A DNA stretch of 64,000 nucleotides from Amycolatopsis thermalba (GCF_003385215.1 NZ_PQHW01000022.1:1-64000); one strand, 5' to 3'; shown: positions 53,173 through 61,445, counted from the first letter of the stretch. The notes: a model not told the origin generated them from the sequence alone. Made by a program: numbers and translations.

Positions 53173-53850
53173 TCATGTGATGACGGGGTGGTGGTTGACG
53201 CGGGTGTTCAGCTCGTCGAGCAGGGCGGTGACCATCGCGTCGGGAAGTTTCACTGCGGCAGCGAGGTCATCGGCGGTGACGTGGCGGCCCGCGGCGTGCG
53301 CGGTCTCGGTGGTGCGGGTAACGGTGTCGCGGACTCCGGCCGGCAGTTTCGCCAGCGTCGAGCCCCGCTCCAGTCCAGGTGCCGGGTGCGGAGCCGGTGC
53401 CGTGGATGTGGCCGGTGCGGGTGCCGCCGGGGGCTCAGGCGCGGCGTCCGCAGGTGCGCGACGCATGAGGAGCTTCACCACCACCAGGAAGCCCAGAGCG
53501 GGCATCGCGGCGAGCAGCCAGCCACCCGGGCTCGGTTCGGCCAGGGCGACCTGGGCGGTCATCTGAATCCCGAACCCGGCCACCAGGACGACCATCGGAA
53601 AGGTGAGGAACCGGGTGTTGCCGCGTTGGTGGTCACGGCGGACCTCGAATCCGGCGACGATGGCGATGCCCTCGATGACCACGGCGTCGGCCCAGGCGAG
53701 CCAGCCGGTTTGTCCGTGGTGGACGGCCCAGTCGTGGGTGTGGGTGAATCCGGCGGCTGCGCCGATCCCGCCCAGGACCACGGTGACCAGCACCCGCACC
53801 ACGTCCACCAGCCGAGTGCCGGTTCCCCGTACGGTGTCCACCTTGGACAC
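53173..53850 (-). CDS. DUF2637-type SpdB-like transfer membrane protein
   Basis: 225 residues from GTG 53850. Four hydrophobic helices in the first 130 residues (LVTVVLGGIGAAAGFTH, WADAVVIEGIAIVAGF, FPMVVLVAGFGIQM, MPALGFLVVVKLLM), then a Pro/Ala linker and a soluble C-terminal part. This fits the DUF2637/SpdB proteins that help AICE spread along mycelium. Role by family and context. Confidence 0.82.
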   Translation of the reverse strand: MSKVDTVRGTGTRLVDVVRVLVTVVLGGIGAAAGFTHTHDWAVHHGQTGWLAWADAVVIEGIAIVAGFEVRRDHQRGNTRFLTFPMVVLVAGFGIQMTAQVALAEPSPGGWLLAAMPALGFLVVVKLLMRRAPADAAPEPPAAPAPATSTAPAPHPAPGLERGSTLAKLPAGVRDTVTRTTETAHAAGRHVTADDLAAAVKLPDAMVTALLDELNTRVNHHPVIT

Positions 53851-53865
53851 GGCTTCCTCCTTCCG

Positions 53866-54258
53866 TCAGTAGGGTTTGAGCGCGGACCAGCGGGAGAGTA
53901 GGTTCCGGCCAAGCCGCGTGAGACGCAGCGGAGACACCGGACGCCGGACGACACCGTGCAGGCAGGAGACCGTGTCGCGGGCTGGACTACGTTCGACGTA
54001 GCGGCTCTGCATGAGCGCGTGCACGGTGTCTTCGTCGGTGGCGATGCGTACGCGGTCGGTGTCCTCGAACAGCACCACCCGGTCGGAGTCATCGAGCAGC
54101 CCGTAGCGGCCGTCCTGAACCTCGACCAAAACGTCCTGAGCCAGCGCCGGGGTGATGACTGACTTTGAGTGCTTACGCGGCCTCGGCGGCGGACACAGCC
54201 GGGAGGAAGCAGGGGTACCGGCGGCAGGTGCGGTGAATAGCCCGAACTCGTCCTCCAT
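53866..54258 (-). CDS. Hypothetical AICE protein
   Basis: 130 residues from ATG 54258, overlapping the preceding stop by one base. Pro/Ser-rich start, then a compact region (VLVEVQDGRYGLLDDSDRVV onward) with alternating charge. Unrecognised. Located between the Tra protein and SpdB, as small accessory genes often are in pSAM2-like elements. Confidence 0.7.
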   Translation of the reverse strand: MEDEFGLFTAPAAGTPASSRLCPPPRPRKHSKSVITPALAQDVLVEVQDGRYGLLDDSDRVVLFEDTDRVRIATDEDTVHALMQSRYVERSPARDTVSCLHGVVRRPVSPLRLTRLGRNLLSRWSALKPY

Positions 54259-54497
54259 CACGGCCTCCGGTCCGGTCGGCCGGTGAGCCATTCGTTGACT
54301 TCGTGCCGGTAGCCGGTGCCGTGTGCCCGCCACTCCCGGTACAGCCCGACCGTGATCACGGCCCAGGTCACGAGCGTGATAGCGGCGGCGAGGGCGAAGC
54401 CCCAGAAGCTGTGGATCACCGCCCGCTCGATGAGCAGGGCGAGGAAGGCGAGGCCGGTCATTTTGGTCCAGGACCACACGAACCGCAGGGTCAGCAT
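54258..54497 (-). CDS. Small membrane protein of the transfer module
   Basis: 79 residues, two hydrophobic helices (FLALLIERAVIHSF and GFALAAAITLVTWAVITVGL), Trp-rich start. Overlaps both neighbours by one base. Not recognised; probably an accessory to conjugative spread. Confidence 0.72.
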   Translation of the reverse strand: MLTLRFVWSWTKMTGLAFLALLIERAVIHSFWGFALAAAITLVTWAVITVGLYREWRAHGTGYRHEVNEWLTGRPDRRP

Positions 54498-55861
54498 CAG
54501 GCCACCACCCGCAGCTCAGCACCGCGCCATCCGGCCCGCACGAACTCCACCAGCTCCTCCAGCTCGCGGTCGTCGACGTAGGCAGCGCGCACGCGTATGG
54601 GGACGCGGGAGCGCTGCCGGATGACGTAGCCGATCCCCGACGTTTCCGGGGCGTTCGGGATCTCATCGGCCAGCGCACCGCGAAGGCGGGCGTTCTCGCC
54701 GAGCACCATGTCCACGTGTGCCGCGGACGTGACCCGCAGGCACACTCGGGTGGTGAACAGGTCCCGCACCGGCACGGTGTCCTTAGTGGGTTCCTGCACC
54801 AGTCCGACCATCGAGTGCCCGGTTGCACGGCCCTGAGAGCCGACAAGGGCGAGTTGCCGTTTCAGGCCGCGGGCGGCGGAGGCGTCGCCATAGGCGAGCA
54901 GTGCGCCCATCTCGTCGAGGATCAGCAGGTTCAGCGGCGTGACCGAGGAGGGTGCGATCTTGCGCTTGCCCTGGTCAGCCAGGCTGCGTTGAGTGGCCTG
55001 CATGTCGGCCACGTACTCCTCGACCAGCTCCGCGCAGTCGCCCTCCTCGCAGGCGTAGCGGTACGCGATGCCGGCGAGCTTCGCGAACTCCATCTGCTTG
55101 GGATCGCAGATCCACAGCCTGACCGCGCCGTCCCGGATCAGCGGTGCCAGCCCGCGGAGTAGGGCGTTGACCACCGAGTTCTTGCCCGCGCCGGTCGCGC
55201 CCGCCACGAACAGGTGCTGCCCCAGCGCGGACAACCGCCAGTCGCCGCCGTACTCGGTCTCGCCGACGTAGAGGTTGGTCAGCTCGATCGCGTCGGAGTC
55301 GTAGACCATCTCCGGGGCCTCGATGACCTCGGTGAACGGCTCCGACCGCTCCACCACCAGCGCGATCACCCGGGGCTTGACCCGCTCGATCGCGATCCGC
55401 TCGACCTTGAGCGCCTCGGTCAACTCGGGAAGCTTGGCCTCGAACTGCCGGAGATGCTGCCCGGGGTGGAGCTTGACGTAGAGGGTGTCCACGCTCGGGG
55501 AGTAGGAGCGAATGCGAACCAGCCGGGGCACGTGAAGTTCACCGGTCTTGCGGTTGGTGGTGAACAGGTCGCAGGCGATCAGGGCGTTGCGCCAGCGCGG
55601 CCCCAGATAAGTGATCCACCGGCGACGCCACGCCCGCATCCGTGGTGCGGCGAACCGGTCGAAGCTGTCCGGATGCGCGCGATACCACGCACACAGACCC
55701 GCCGCGGTGCCGCCGAGGATGCCGCCAGTGGCGGTCCAGCCCAGTTCGAGCCCGGCAGTGGTGACGGCAGCGGGGGTAAGGACGCTGCCGGGGTGCCGGC
55801 CGAGCCAGGCGGCGGCCTTGACCTCTGCGCCCTTGGTGCGCTTGGAGAATTCCGAAGCCAT
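54497..55861 (-). CDS. FtsK/SpoIIIE-like conjugative DNA translocase (TraSA-like)
   Basis: 454 residues from ATG 55861, with AAGGAA five bases upstream. Walker A is GATGAGKNSVVNALL (the residue after Lys is Asn, not Ser/Thr; other Tra proteins carry Gly) and Walker B LLILDEMGALLAYG. Two N-terminal helices near 40-70. In AICEs this single protein moves double-stranded DNA between cells as a hexamer. Confidence 0.9.
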   Translation of the reverse strand: MASEFSKRTKGAEVKAAAWLGRHPGSVLTPAAVTTAGLELGWTATGGILGGTAAGLCAWYRAHPDSFDRFAAPRMRAWRRRWITYLGPRWRNALIACDLFTTNRKTGELHVPRLVRIRSYSPSVDTLYVKLHPGQHLRQFEAKLPELTEALKVERIAIERVKPRVIALVVERSEPFTEVIEAPEMVYDSDAIELTNLYVGETEYGGDWRLSALGQHLFVAGATGAGKNSVVNALLRGLAPLIRDGAVRLWICDPKQMEFAKLAGIAYRYACEEGDCAELVEEYVADMQATQRSLADQGKRKIAPSSVTPLNLLILDEMGALLAYGDASAARGLKRQLALVGSQGRATGHSMVGLVQEPTKDTVPVRDLFTTRVCLRVTSAAHVDMVLGENARLRGALADEIPNAPETSGIGYVIRQRSRVPIRVRAAYVDDRELEELVEFVRAGWRGAELRVVA

Positions 55862-55945
55862 GATGTTCCTTCCGAGAAACGAAAGGACCGGCCCGGCCAC
55901 CCGTGTCGAGGTGGTCAGGCCGGTCCTGCGGCGGTTGCTGTTCGG

Positions 55946-56131
55946 TCAGTCCTTGATCGCGGAGCGGGAGTCGGAGAGCGAGACGGTCAGCTTGGCGACG
56001 GCTTTGGCCATGCGGTCGTGGTGGCCCTTGAAGCCCTCCCGTCGCACCGGAATGCCCTTGATCGCCTGCCGGAGCTGCCGCATCGCGGCGTCCACCGCAT
56101 CCAGCGCCCGGTCCACCTGATGCCCTGCCAT
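55946..56131 (-). CDS. Small hypothetical AICE protein
   Basis: 61 residues from ATG 56131, GGAGGG nine bases upstream, helical and charged (RALDAVDAAMRQLRQAIKG). In the same operon as the next three small genes. No family recognised. Confidence 0.65.
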   Translation of the reverse strand: MAGHQVDRALDAVDAAMRQLRQAIKGIPVRREGFKGHHDRMAKAVAKLTVSLSDSRSAIKD

Positions 56132-56134
56132 TGC

Positions 56135-56398
56135 TCAGACCCTCCAATCGCGCGAGACCAGCTCGGTCTCGTACTTCTTGGCCGCCGTCCGGAGGCGCTC
56201 CAGCTCATCGGTGGCTTGAGTGCGGTAGCCCTTGAGTTCGTCCTGAGTAGCGACGGTCCAACCGGACCCAGCGTGCTTGTCGTCGACCTTCTCGATCAGG
56301 CCGGTCAGGTCCTCCAGCGCTTCCAGCACCAGGTCCATCGCGACCACGAAGCTGCCGTACCGTTCCCGAGCGTGCCGGTTGATCGCGTCGATCTGCAT
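56135..56398 (-). CDS. Small helical AICE protein
   Basis: 87 residues from ATG 56398 with AGGGGAA upstream, overlapping the preceding stop. Predicted coiled coil (LVLEALEDLTGLIEKVDDKH and ELERLRTAAKKYETEL). Unrecognised. Confidence 0.7.
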   Translation of the reverse strand: MQIDAINRHARERYGSFVVAMDLVLEALEDLTGLIEKVDDKHAGSGWTVATQDELKGYRTQATDELERLRTAAKKYETELVSRDWRV

Positions 56399-56565
56399 CA
56401 GTTCCCCTTTCCTGCCGCATACTCCGCTGCCGAGGTCAGGTCAGCCACGAGGAATCGCACCGCGTTACCTACCGTCACCCGCGTTTCCTGGTCCGGTCGA
56501 CTTGCCGCGAACTTCTCGTAGGCCGCGGTCGCCGCTGCGATGATGTTTTGAATCTCGCTTACCAA
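56398..56565 (-). CDS. Tiny AICE protein with TTG start
   Basis: 55 residues starting at TTG 56565, with GGAGGGG seven bases upstream. Reads MVSEIQNIIAAATAAYEKFA, ending AADLTSAAEYAAGKGN-like. Its stop overlaps the next ATG by one base (TGATG), which supports reality. Unrecognised. Confidence 0.65.
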   Translation of the reverse strand: MVSEIQNIIAAATAAYEKFAASRPDQETRVTVGNAVRFLVADLTSAAEYAAGKGN

Positions 56566-56587
56566 CTTTCTTCCCCTCCTTGCGTTG

Positions 56588-56836
56588 TTACCCGTGCCAG
56601 TCGTGCTGGCGATTTACGGAGATCTCCCGTTCCCAATTTTCCGCGAGTTTCCACATCGGATTCTTCGGCGGCGGGTCAATCACGTAGATCTCAACCAGCA
56701 GCATCGCGGTAATTGCCGCGTTCCGATCGAACTTTCGTCCGGGGAGCCAGGTGACCAGCCAGCCTTCCGGCCCGTTGACCGCGTGATGCTCGGTCACCGT
56801 GCTCGTGATCCGGTCCGCATCGACCTCCAAGCTCAT
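56588..56836 (-). CDS. Hypothetical AICE protein
   Basis: 82 residues from ATG 56836 with GGAGGAAGG upstream; the longer frame to 56968 is not favoured. Sequence is protein-like (DADRITSTVTEHHAVNGPEG, WLPGRKFDRNAAITAML) with a Trp-rich end. No family recognised. Confidence 0.65.
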   Translation of the reverse strand: MSLEVDADRITSTVTEHHAVNGPEGWLVTWLPGRKFDRNAAITAMLLVEIYVIDPPPKNPMWKLAENWEREISVNRQHDWHG

Positions 56837-56849
56837 GACCTTCCTCCCC

Positions 56850-56954
56850 TCAGGCATTCCGCTGCGGTCCGTTGGGGTCGAAGGTGGACAGCCCGCCCGG
56901 GCACTCGCCGTCGCTGTGCCAGTAATCACCGTCAATCCAGTCTCGGTTACGCAT
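56850..56954 (-). CDS. Very small AICE ORF
   Basis: 34 residues from ATG 56954: MRNRDWIDGDYWHSDGECPG and GLSTFDPNGPQRNA. Weak ribosome site. It ends 13 bases before the next gene. The Trp/Asp-rich sequence suggests a small protein rather than chance, but confidence is modest. Confidence 0.45.
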   Translation of the reverse strand: MRNRDWIDGDYWHSDGECPGGLSTFDPNGPQRNA

Positions 56955-57090
56955 TTTCGGTACCCCAATCAGTGTTGTGGTAGAACCCCAAGACCCCCGG
57001 AGTAGATCCCGGGAGTCAAGGCGCGCCACCACAAAAGGCGCGAATTTTGGCATGGATCGGCCCACTGTGTAATTCTCAAACAGCAGATAA

Positions 57091-57138
57091 GTGCCCTTGC
57101 CCGACTCGAACGGGCGGCTAACCAGGAATAGGAAGGGC
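57091..57138 (-). other. tRNA-like half (acceptor and T arm)
   Basis: Read on the minus strand it starts GCCCTT, ends AAGGGCA, and contains the T arm GCCCG-TTCGAGT-CGGGC, with about 20 bases between in place of D and anticodon arms. The acceptor pairs exactly (6 bp). No normal anticodon stem-loop is possible. It may be a mimic or a relic of a tRNA, and lies between the tiny ORFs and the SCO3933-like gene. Confidence 0.45.
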
Positions 57139-57158
57139 TACCCGGACACGCGGTCCGA

Positions 57159-57491
57159 TCAGGCGGCGGGCTTGAGACCCATGGCGGCGAACGCCATGCC
57201 CGAAACCGTCTCGCCCCGGTCGTTGCGGAAGGAGTACGGCGACACCCGGGCGTCGATCAGCTCGACCAGCTGACCCTCCTCGAACCCCTCGCCGGGGTCG
57301 GTCTCCAGGGTCACCCGGATCTCTTCGCCCTTCGTGCCGTCCGACTTCGCGAACAGCGACACGACATAGCGGGTCACGCCGTCCACGGTGACGACCTCCT
57401 CGCGGCCGTCCTTGTCCTTCCGCGTCTTCATCGTCGGGGCCTCGGCGATCCGGAGCCGGTAGCCGCCGAGGTTCACGGGGATGTTCCTCAT
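57159..57491 (-). CDS. SCO3933-like AICE regulatory protein
   Basis: 110 residues starting MRNIPVNLGGYRLRIAEAPT, with IRVTLETDPGEGFEEGQLVE, and VELIDARVSPY. This matches the small SCO3933-type family found just upstream of tra genes in SLP1/pSAM2-like elements. Probably a regulator or single-strand-binding-like helper; the role is not established. First gene of the transfer operon on this strand. Confidence 0.75.
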   Translation of the reverse strand: MRNIPVNLGGYRLRIAEAPTMKTRKDKDGREEVVTVDGVTRYVVSLFAKSDGTKGEEIRVTLETDPGEGFEEGQLVELIDARVSPYSFRNDRGETVSGMAFAAMGLKPAA

Positions 57492-57510
57492 CTATCCACT
57501 CCTGTCTTGT

Positions 57511-57599
57511 GACGTTATATGTCGTACTAGAACTAAGGTAGCACAGTGCTAGGACAGTGCTATGGTCCGTTCGGGTGAACTAGCGCGTCATATGGCGTC
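57511..57599. promoter_or_regulatory. Divergent promoter with repeated operators (SCO3933-like / gntR)
   Basis: ACAGTGCTA occurs at 57543-57551 and 57554-57562, 11 bp apart. A second pair, TTATATGTCGT near 57515-57525 and TCATATGGCGT near 57588-57598, flanks it. The 124-bp gap separates the transfer operon from the gntR gene, so this should be where the GntR protein silences transfer (as KorSA does in pSAM2). Confidence 0.65.
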
Positions 57600-57615
57600 T
57601 CGGTACAGTTGATGC

Positions 57616-57960
57616 ATGAAGCAGCCGCAGCAGGTGACGGGGCACCCCTACCAGGCAGTGGCTGCGTCTATTGCGGCCAAGATCGACGCTGGCGAGTTGA
57701 AGCCGGGGGAGAAGCTGCCCTCAGTGCGCGCACTTGCTCGCGATCGTGGGGTTTCGCCGATGACGGCTCAGAAGGCCCTGACTCAGCTCGCCGAGGATGG
57801 CTACGCCGAAGTCACTGCCGGCCTCGGCTACTTCGTGACCCAGCCCGGCGAGTCGCATGACGACCCCCTCGCTGCCATCCACCGGCAGATCGACGCTCTG
57901 AACGCGACTGTCGCCGACCTGGCTCAGCGTCTCGAGCGGCTGGAAGAGCAGTCCGGCTGA
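57616..57960 (+). CDS. GntR-family repressor of the transfer genes (KorSA-like)
   Basis: 114 residues. Winged HTH KLPSVRALARDRGVSPMTAQ and KALTQLAEDGYAEVTAGLGYF, then a short coiled coil (LNATVADLAQRLERLEEQ) for dimerisation instead of a ligand domain. Divergent from the transfer operon over repeated operators. KorSA-type role inferred from position. Confidence 0.88.
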   Translation: MKQPQQVTGHPYQAVAASIAAKIDAGELKPGEKLPSVRALARDRGVSPMTAQKALTQLAEDGYAEVTAGLGYFVTQPGESHDDPLAAIHRQIDALNATVADLAQRLERLEEQSG

Positions 57961-58159
57961 CCCCCGCTTGGCGCTTGGCCGCCTCCAGGTTCAGCACTCG
58001 CTGACGCACCTCGTCGAGTTCGGCGTTGAGCGCGCGGAGGCGAGCCGCGATCCGCCGGAGTTGTTCTTCAGATGGTGCGGACGCGTCCTCCTGCTTCTGC
58101 CTCCTCGTCCTGCCTGAATCCGCTGCCTGGTCCCGTTCTGTCCAACCGGTGTTCTTCAT
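57812..58159 (-). CDS. Possible helical protein overlapping gntR
   Basis: 115 residues from ATG 58159 whose first 60 look coiled-coil (EEQLRRIAARLRALNAELDE, VRQRVLNLEAAK), but the last part lies antisense to gntR. No clear ribosome site. It may be a real gene or a shadow. Confidence 0.3.
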   Translation of the reverse strand: MKNTGWTERDQAADSGRTRRQKQEDASAPSEEQLRRIAARLRALNAELDEVRQRVLNLEAAKRQAGVSRTALPAARDAEPGRRQSRSERRSAGGWQRGGRHATRRAGSRSSRGRQ

Positions 58160-58184
58160 GGCTCAAATGAAACCGGCGATTGCT

Positions 58185-58235
58185 GGGAGCACGGCAGCGA
58201 GCACAGGGGGAGCACGGGAGCACAAGGGGGAGCAC
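58185..58235. repeat. Iteron-like GGGAGCAC cluster
   Basis: Four copies of GGGAGCAC (58185, 58208, 58216, 58228) plus one GCGAGCAC (58197) lie in 51 bp, all in the same orientation. They sit 75-125 bp upstream of a regulator gene. Spacing is irregular (8-12 bp), which suits protein-binding iterons rather than CRISPR. Confidence 0.6.
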
Positions 58236-58309
58236 TTGAGCGCAGAGAGGTGCGCAAGGGTGCGACCAGGCGCAACTCTTTGTGCTTCACTGGTCGCAGG
58301 GAGGTGACG

Positions 58310-59713
58310 ATGGCGGCAGGGAAGAGGGAGCCAAACCGGCGTCTAGCAGCAGTGATGCAGGAAGCGGGCATGAGCAACAAGGGGCTCGCCCGCCGCATCG
58401 TCGAGGCGACAGCCGCCTGGAAGGAGCCACTGCGCGCGGATCACAACGACGTCCGCAAGTGGCTTGACGGCATGGTTCCGAGGGACCCCAAGCCACGCGT
58501 CATCGCACAAGTGCTGTCGGCGAAACTCGGCCGGCCCGTCAGCCTGGAGGACATCAGGCTGGGGGAGGCGGACGCGTCGGAGGACGACGCCCTTGTCAGC
58601 GAGGGGCTGACGTACCAAGCCGAACCAGGCCAAGCCGTCAACCTCCTGCACCAACTCACTGACGCCGACCTCAGCGACCGTCGGCGGGTCGTCAACGCGA
58701 CATGGCGCGAGGACATCGCTCCTCAGGTCATCACGGGGTACATGTTCTCCGCGCCCGTTGTGCTCACCCCCGAGGACGACGGGCCGTTGCGGGGGACCGC
58801 GGCCGCCGAGCGCATCCGCCGGACGACGGCGCACCTGATGGACATGGACTTCCAGTTCGGCGGCGGCCACACCCGGCGCATGCTCATCCAGTTCTTTCGC
58901 GATCAGGTCGTGCCGCTCCTGCGCAAGCATCACCCCGAGCCCCTTCGGCGCGAGATCTTCAGCGCGGCAGCAGAGGTCGCGCAGTTGCTCGGCTGGAGCG
59001 CCTACGACGCGGGCCGGCACGGCGTCGCCATGCGGTACTTCACCCAGGGACTCAAGCTCGCGCGCGAAGCCGACGATCACATGCTGGGTGCGCGGATGTT
59101 GTCCAGCCTGTCGCACCAGGCGAACTACCTGGGCCGGTTCAACGATGCTGTCAGCTTCGCCAGGGCAGCCCAGAGCGCGACGCTCGGCAGAGCGACCAGC
59201 GCCGTTTCCTCGATGTTCTTGGCTATGGAGGCGCGAGCGCTAGCGAGTCTCGGCGACAAGCGCGGGACCGCTGCCGCGCTGCACCGTGCCGAACAAGCTT
59301 TCGAGACTCGCGACCCGTCCCGCGAACCGGACTGGATCAACTATTTCGACGCGCTGGAGTTGGCCGGGGAGGCGTCGCACTGCTTCAGAGACCTCGGCGA
59401 CGGCAACAGGACGAAGCTCTTCACGGCTCAGGCGATCGATCCGGTCCTGACTCCGCCGCGCACCCGTGCGTTCATACAGATGGTCTCCGCTGCAGGCTCT
59501 CTCGCCAACGGTGAGCCTCACGAGGCCGTTGCGCTCGCGACCGAGGCGGTTGAGCTCGCAGACGGCTTGCAGTCCATGCGGTACTTGCGATACCTCTCTG
59601 ACTTCTGCAAGGCCCTTCACGCGCTCAAAGCTGACCGGGAGCTGACTCAGAACTTCACCGGCCTGTTGCGGACGCGGTACCCGAAGCTCGCCATCCCGCC
59701 AGCCGCGGCGTGA
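58310..59713 (+). CDS. HTH/TPR-type regulator of the element
   Basis: 467 residues from ATG 58310, GGAGGTGA just upstream. An XRE-like N-terminal domain (MSNKGLARRIVEATA, DHNDVRKWLDGMVPRDPKP) is followed by helical TPR-like repeats from about 150 to 460. Similar HTH-TPR proteins occur in AICEs and near actinobacterial signalling genes. The GGGAGCAC cluster lies upstream. Target unknown. Confidence 0.78.
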   Translation: MAAGKREPNRRLAAVMQEAGMSNKGLARRIVEATAAWKEPLRADHNDVRKWLDGMVPRDPKPRVIAQVLSAKLGRPVSLEDIRLGEADASEDDALVSEGLTYQAEPGQAVNLLHQLTDADLSDRRRVVNATWREDIAPQVITGYMFSAPVVLTPEDDGPLRGTAAAERIRRTTAHLMDMDFQFGGGHTRRMLIQFFRDQVVPLLRKHHPEPLRREIFSAAAEVAQLLGWSAYDAGRHGVAMRYFTQGLKLAREADDHMLGARMLSSLSHQANYLGRFNDAVSFARAAQSATLGRATSAVSSMFLAMEARALASLGDKRGTAAALHRAEQAFETRDPSREPDWINYFDALELAGEASHCFRDLGDGNRTKLFTAQAIDPVLTPPRTRAFIQMVSAAGSLANGEPHEAVALATEAVELADGLQSMRYLRYLSDFCKALHALKADRELTQNFTGLLRTRYPKLAIPPAAA

Positions 59714-59720
59714 TCGGAGT

Positions 59721-60623
59721 TCAGAACGGCCGCCAGTGAGCGGTCGCCTCGCCGGTGCGGATGGTGCGCATGCGCGTTTCGAACTCCGCCTTGATCTCGG
59801 GCGAGTGGTCGACGTTCTGCATGATCCACGTCGTCATCTTGATCTCGTGGGTTGCTCGCAGCGTTGGGAAGCCTTCCCAGTTCCGGATGTCGTAGCCGTA
59901 GGAACGGGCGAAGTCGTTGTACTGCTTGTCCGTCCACCACCCGGCGGTGACGTACTCGGTCGCGGTCATCGAGAGATCCCACTCCGGCTGCCCCCAGGAG
60001 AAGTTCTCGAAGTCGATGAGCAGCGGCCCGGAATCGGTGATCATCAGGTTCTTGATGTGAGCGTCGCCGTGGATAGCGCACTCGTCCAGCGGGAAGTTCA
60101 GCCGCGCAACTTCGTTCTCCAGCTCCTCACACCGCTCCAGCAGCAACTGTTTGTCGTCGTCCGAGACGGGCGAGGACGCAACTCGTGGCCGGATCCGAGC
60201 GAGAATGTCTGTGCGGGGCAGCGTGAACGTAGTGGGAGACGGCAGCCGGTGAAGCTCCCGAAGCTCGCGGCCAAGAAGCGCGACGTCGTCCGGCATCGCG
60301 ACCTCGCCGGGGATGAACTCCCAGAACGTGACCGGGTGGCCCCCTGCCGCGCGCGGTTGATCGGCCGGCCTCGACAGGCGACCTGAGGCGAACCCCTGGT
60401 CGGCGAGCCAGCGTGCTACCGCGACCTCCTTTTCAACGTTCGGCCAGTAGTCCATCGTCCGCGCGATCCGCACCACGATGGGGGCTGAGGCGAGCTTGTA
60501 GAGGGCGTTCTCGCCCAATCGCATCAGCGTTGCGCCCTTCGGGTCCAGGCCCGCGTCACGACAAGCGGTGTCGAGCACGGCGCGAGTGGAGTCGGCGGTG
60601 AACGCTGGCGCGGTGTCCGTCAT
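59721..60623 (-). CDS. APH-family phosphotransferase
   Basis: 300 residues from ATG 60623 (GGGAGG upstream). Catalytic loop IHGDAHIKNLM and metal-site LIDFENFSWGQPEWDLS are intact, and the N-lobe Lys region is weak (VVRIARTM). The family includes aminoglycoside and macrolide kinases but also metabolic kinases; resistance cannot be claimed from the sequence. Convergent with the TPR regulator, eight bases apart. Confidence 0.82.
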   Translation of the reverse strand: MTDTAPAFTADSTRAVLDTACRDAGLDPKGATLMRLGENALYKLASAPIVVRIARTMDYWPNVEKEVAVARWLADQGFASGRLSRPADQPRAAGGHPVTFWEFIPGEVAMPDDVALLGRELRELHRLPSPTTFTLPRTDILARIRPRVASSPVSDDDKQLLLERCEELENEVARLNFPLDECAIHGDAHIKNLMITDSGPLLIDFENFSWGQPEWDLSMTATEYVTAGWWTDKQYNDFARSYGYDIRNWEGFPTLRATHEIKMTTWIMQNVDHSPEIKAEFETRMRTIRTGEATAHWRPF

Positions 60624-60654
60624 CAAGCCTCCCGTCGTGTGATCCGGGTCCAGG

Positions 60655-60954
60655 TTACGGGCGGAAAGCGAGAAGAGGTGACCGAGCCGCAGATGGTTCG
60701 GAAGATCGCCCGATCCCAGCCACGTAGGTCCCCTTGCACGGCACCGTGATCACCAGGCCCTTGGAACGGAGCAGCTCGGTAGCGTGGCGAGCTGTGCCCA
60801 ACGAGACGCCGTACTCCTGTGCGAGCCGGCGTTCCGCAGGCAGTCGCGTGTCCGGCGGTAGGTCCCCGCGCTTGATGCGTTGGGCGAGGTGGTCGGCCAT
60901 CTTCTCGTAGAGCATGCCCGGCTTGTCTGGCTCCAGTTCCTCATAGAAGGTCAT
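60655..60954 (-). CDS. GntR-family small regulator
   Basis: 99 residues from ATG 60954. Winged HTH RLPAERRLAQEYGVSLGTAR and HATELLRSKGLVITVPCKGT, no ligand domain. Divergent from a second gntR at 61103 over GGTACC repeats, and ahead of the phosphotransferase gene on the same strand. Confidence 0.85.
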   Translation of the reverse strand: MTFYEELEPDKPGMLYEKMADHLAQRIKRGDLPPDTRLPAERRLAQEYGVSLGTARHATELLRSKGLVITVPCKGTYVAGIGRSSEPSAARSPLLAFRP

Positions 60955-61030
60955 AGGTCCCCCGTGGATCTCGTCTTCGTCAGTCCGCGACCGAGAACGA
61001 CTGGCCGCGACTGGAACGAGAGTAGCGCGC

Positions 61031-61060
61031 CCTAGGTACCTATAGGAACTCACAGGTACC
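61031..61060. promoter_or_regulatory. Repeated GGTACC operator between two gntR genes
   Basis: CCTAGGTACCTATAGG (61031-61046) is a near palindrome, and a second GGTACC lies at 61055-61060. Both are in the 148-bp divergent gap and probably bind one or both GntR proteins. Confidence 0.6.
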
Positions 61061-61102
61061 GCTATGAGGATGCAGGCTCTTGCTGGTGCATAGCGTTACA
61101 GC

Positions 61103-61360
61103 ATGTCATGGGGAGACCGTTCCGGCCGGATCGACCACCACGGGCCGGAATACATCTGGGCGCAGATCGCCAACGACATCCGCCATGACATCGAAAGCGG
61201 CGCTCTACCAGCAGGAGCGAAGCTTCCCGGCGGCCCGGAGCTGGCCGAGATCTACGGCGTCGCGAAGGCGACCGCTGCCAGGGCGATCAAGGCTCTGCGG
61301 GACGAAGGGCTGGTGACCGTGGTCTTCGGCCGCGGCACCTTCGTCACCCATCCTGGATAA
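61103..61360 (+). CDS. GntR-family small regulator
   Basis: 85 residues: IANDIRHDIESGALPAGAKL, PGGPELAEIYGVAKATAARA and IKALRDEGLVTVVFGRGTFV. A minimal winged HTH. Such short GntR proteins are common in AICE control regions. Divergent from the similar gene at 60954. Confidence 0.85.
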   Translation: MSWGDRSGRIDHHGPEYIWAQIANDIRHDIESGALPAGAKLPGGPELAEIYGVAKATAARAIKALRDEGLVTVVFGRGTFVTHPG

Positions 61361-61445
61361 GGCGCGAACGGAGCCGGGGCATTGAGCCCGACGACGGCGC
61401 AAGGTCCCTTCACGGTGCGGAGCGATCCCACCTTCGGCTAGACCG

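Noticed and set aside
57091-57138. Complete tRNA gene
   Set aside because: There is no D arm and no anticodon stem with a valid loop; only acceptor and T arm fit.
57091-57138. Right attachment site of the element
   Set aside because: The T arm and acceptor sequence differ from tRNA-Arg(CCT), so it is not a copy of the integration site.
58185-58235. CRISPR array
   Set aside because: Repeats are 8 bp with no spacer of constant size and no cas genes nearby.
59721-60623. Specific aminoglycoside resistance gene
   Set aside because: Only the generic APH fold can be seen; no subtype motif supports a named resistance.
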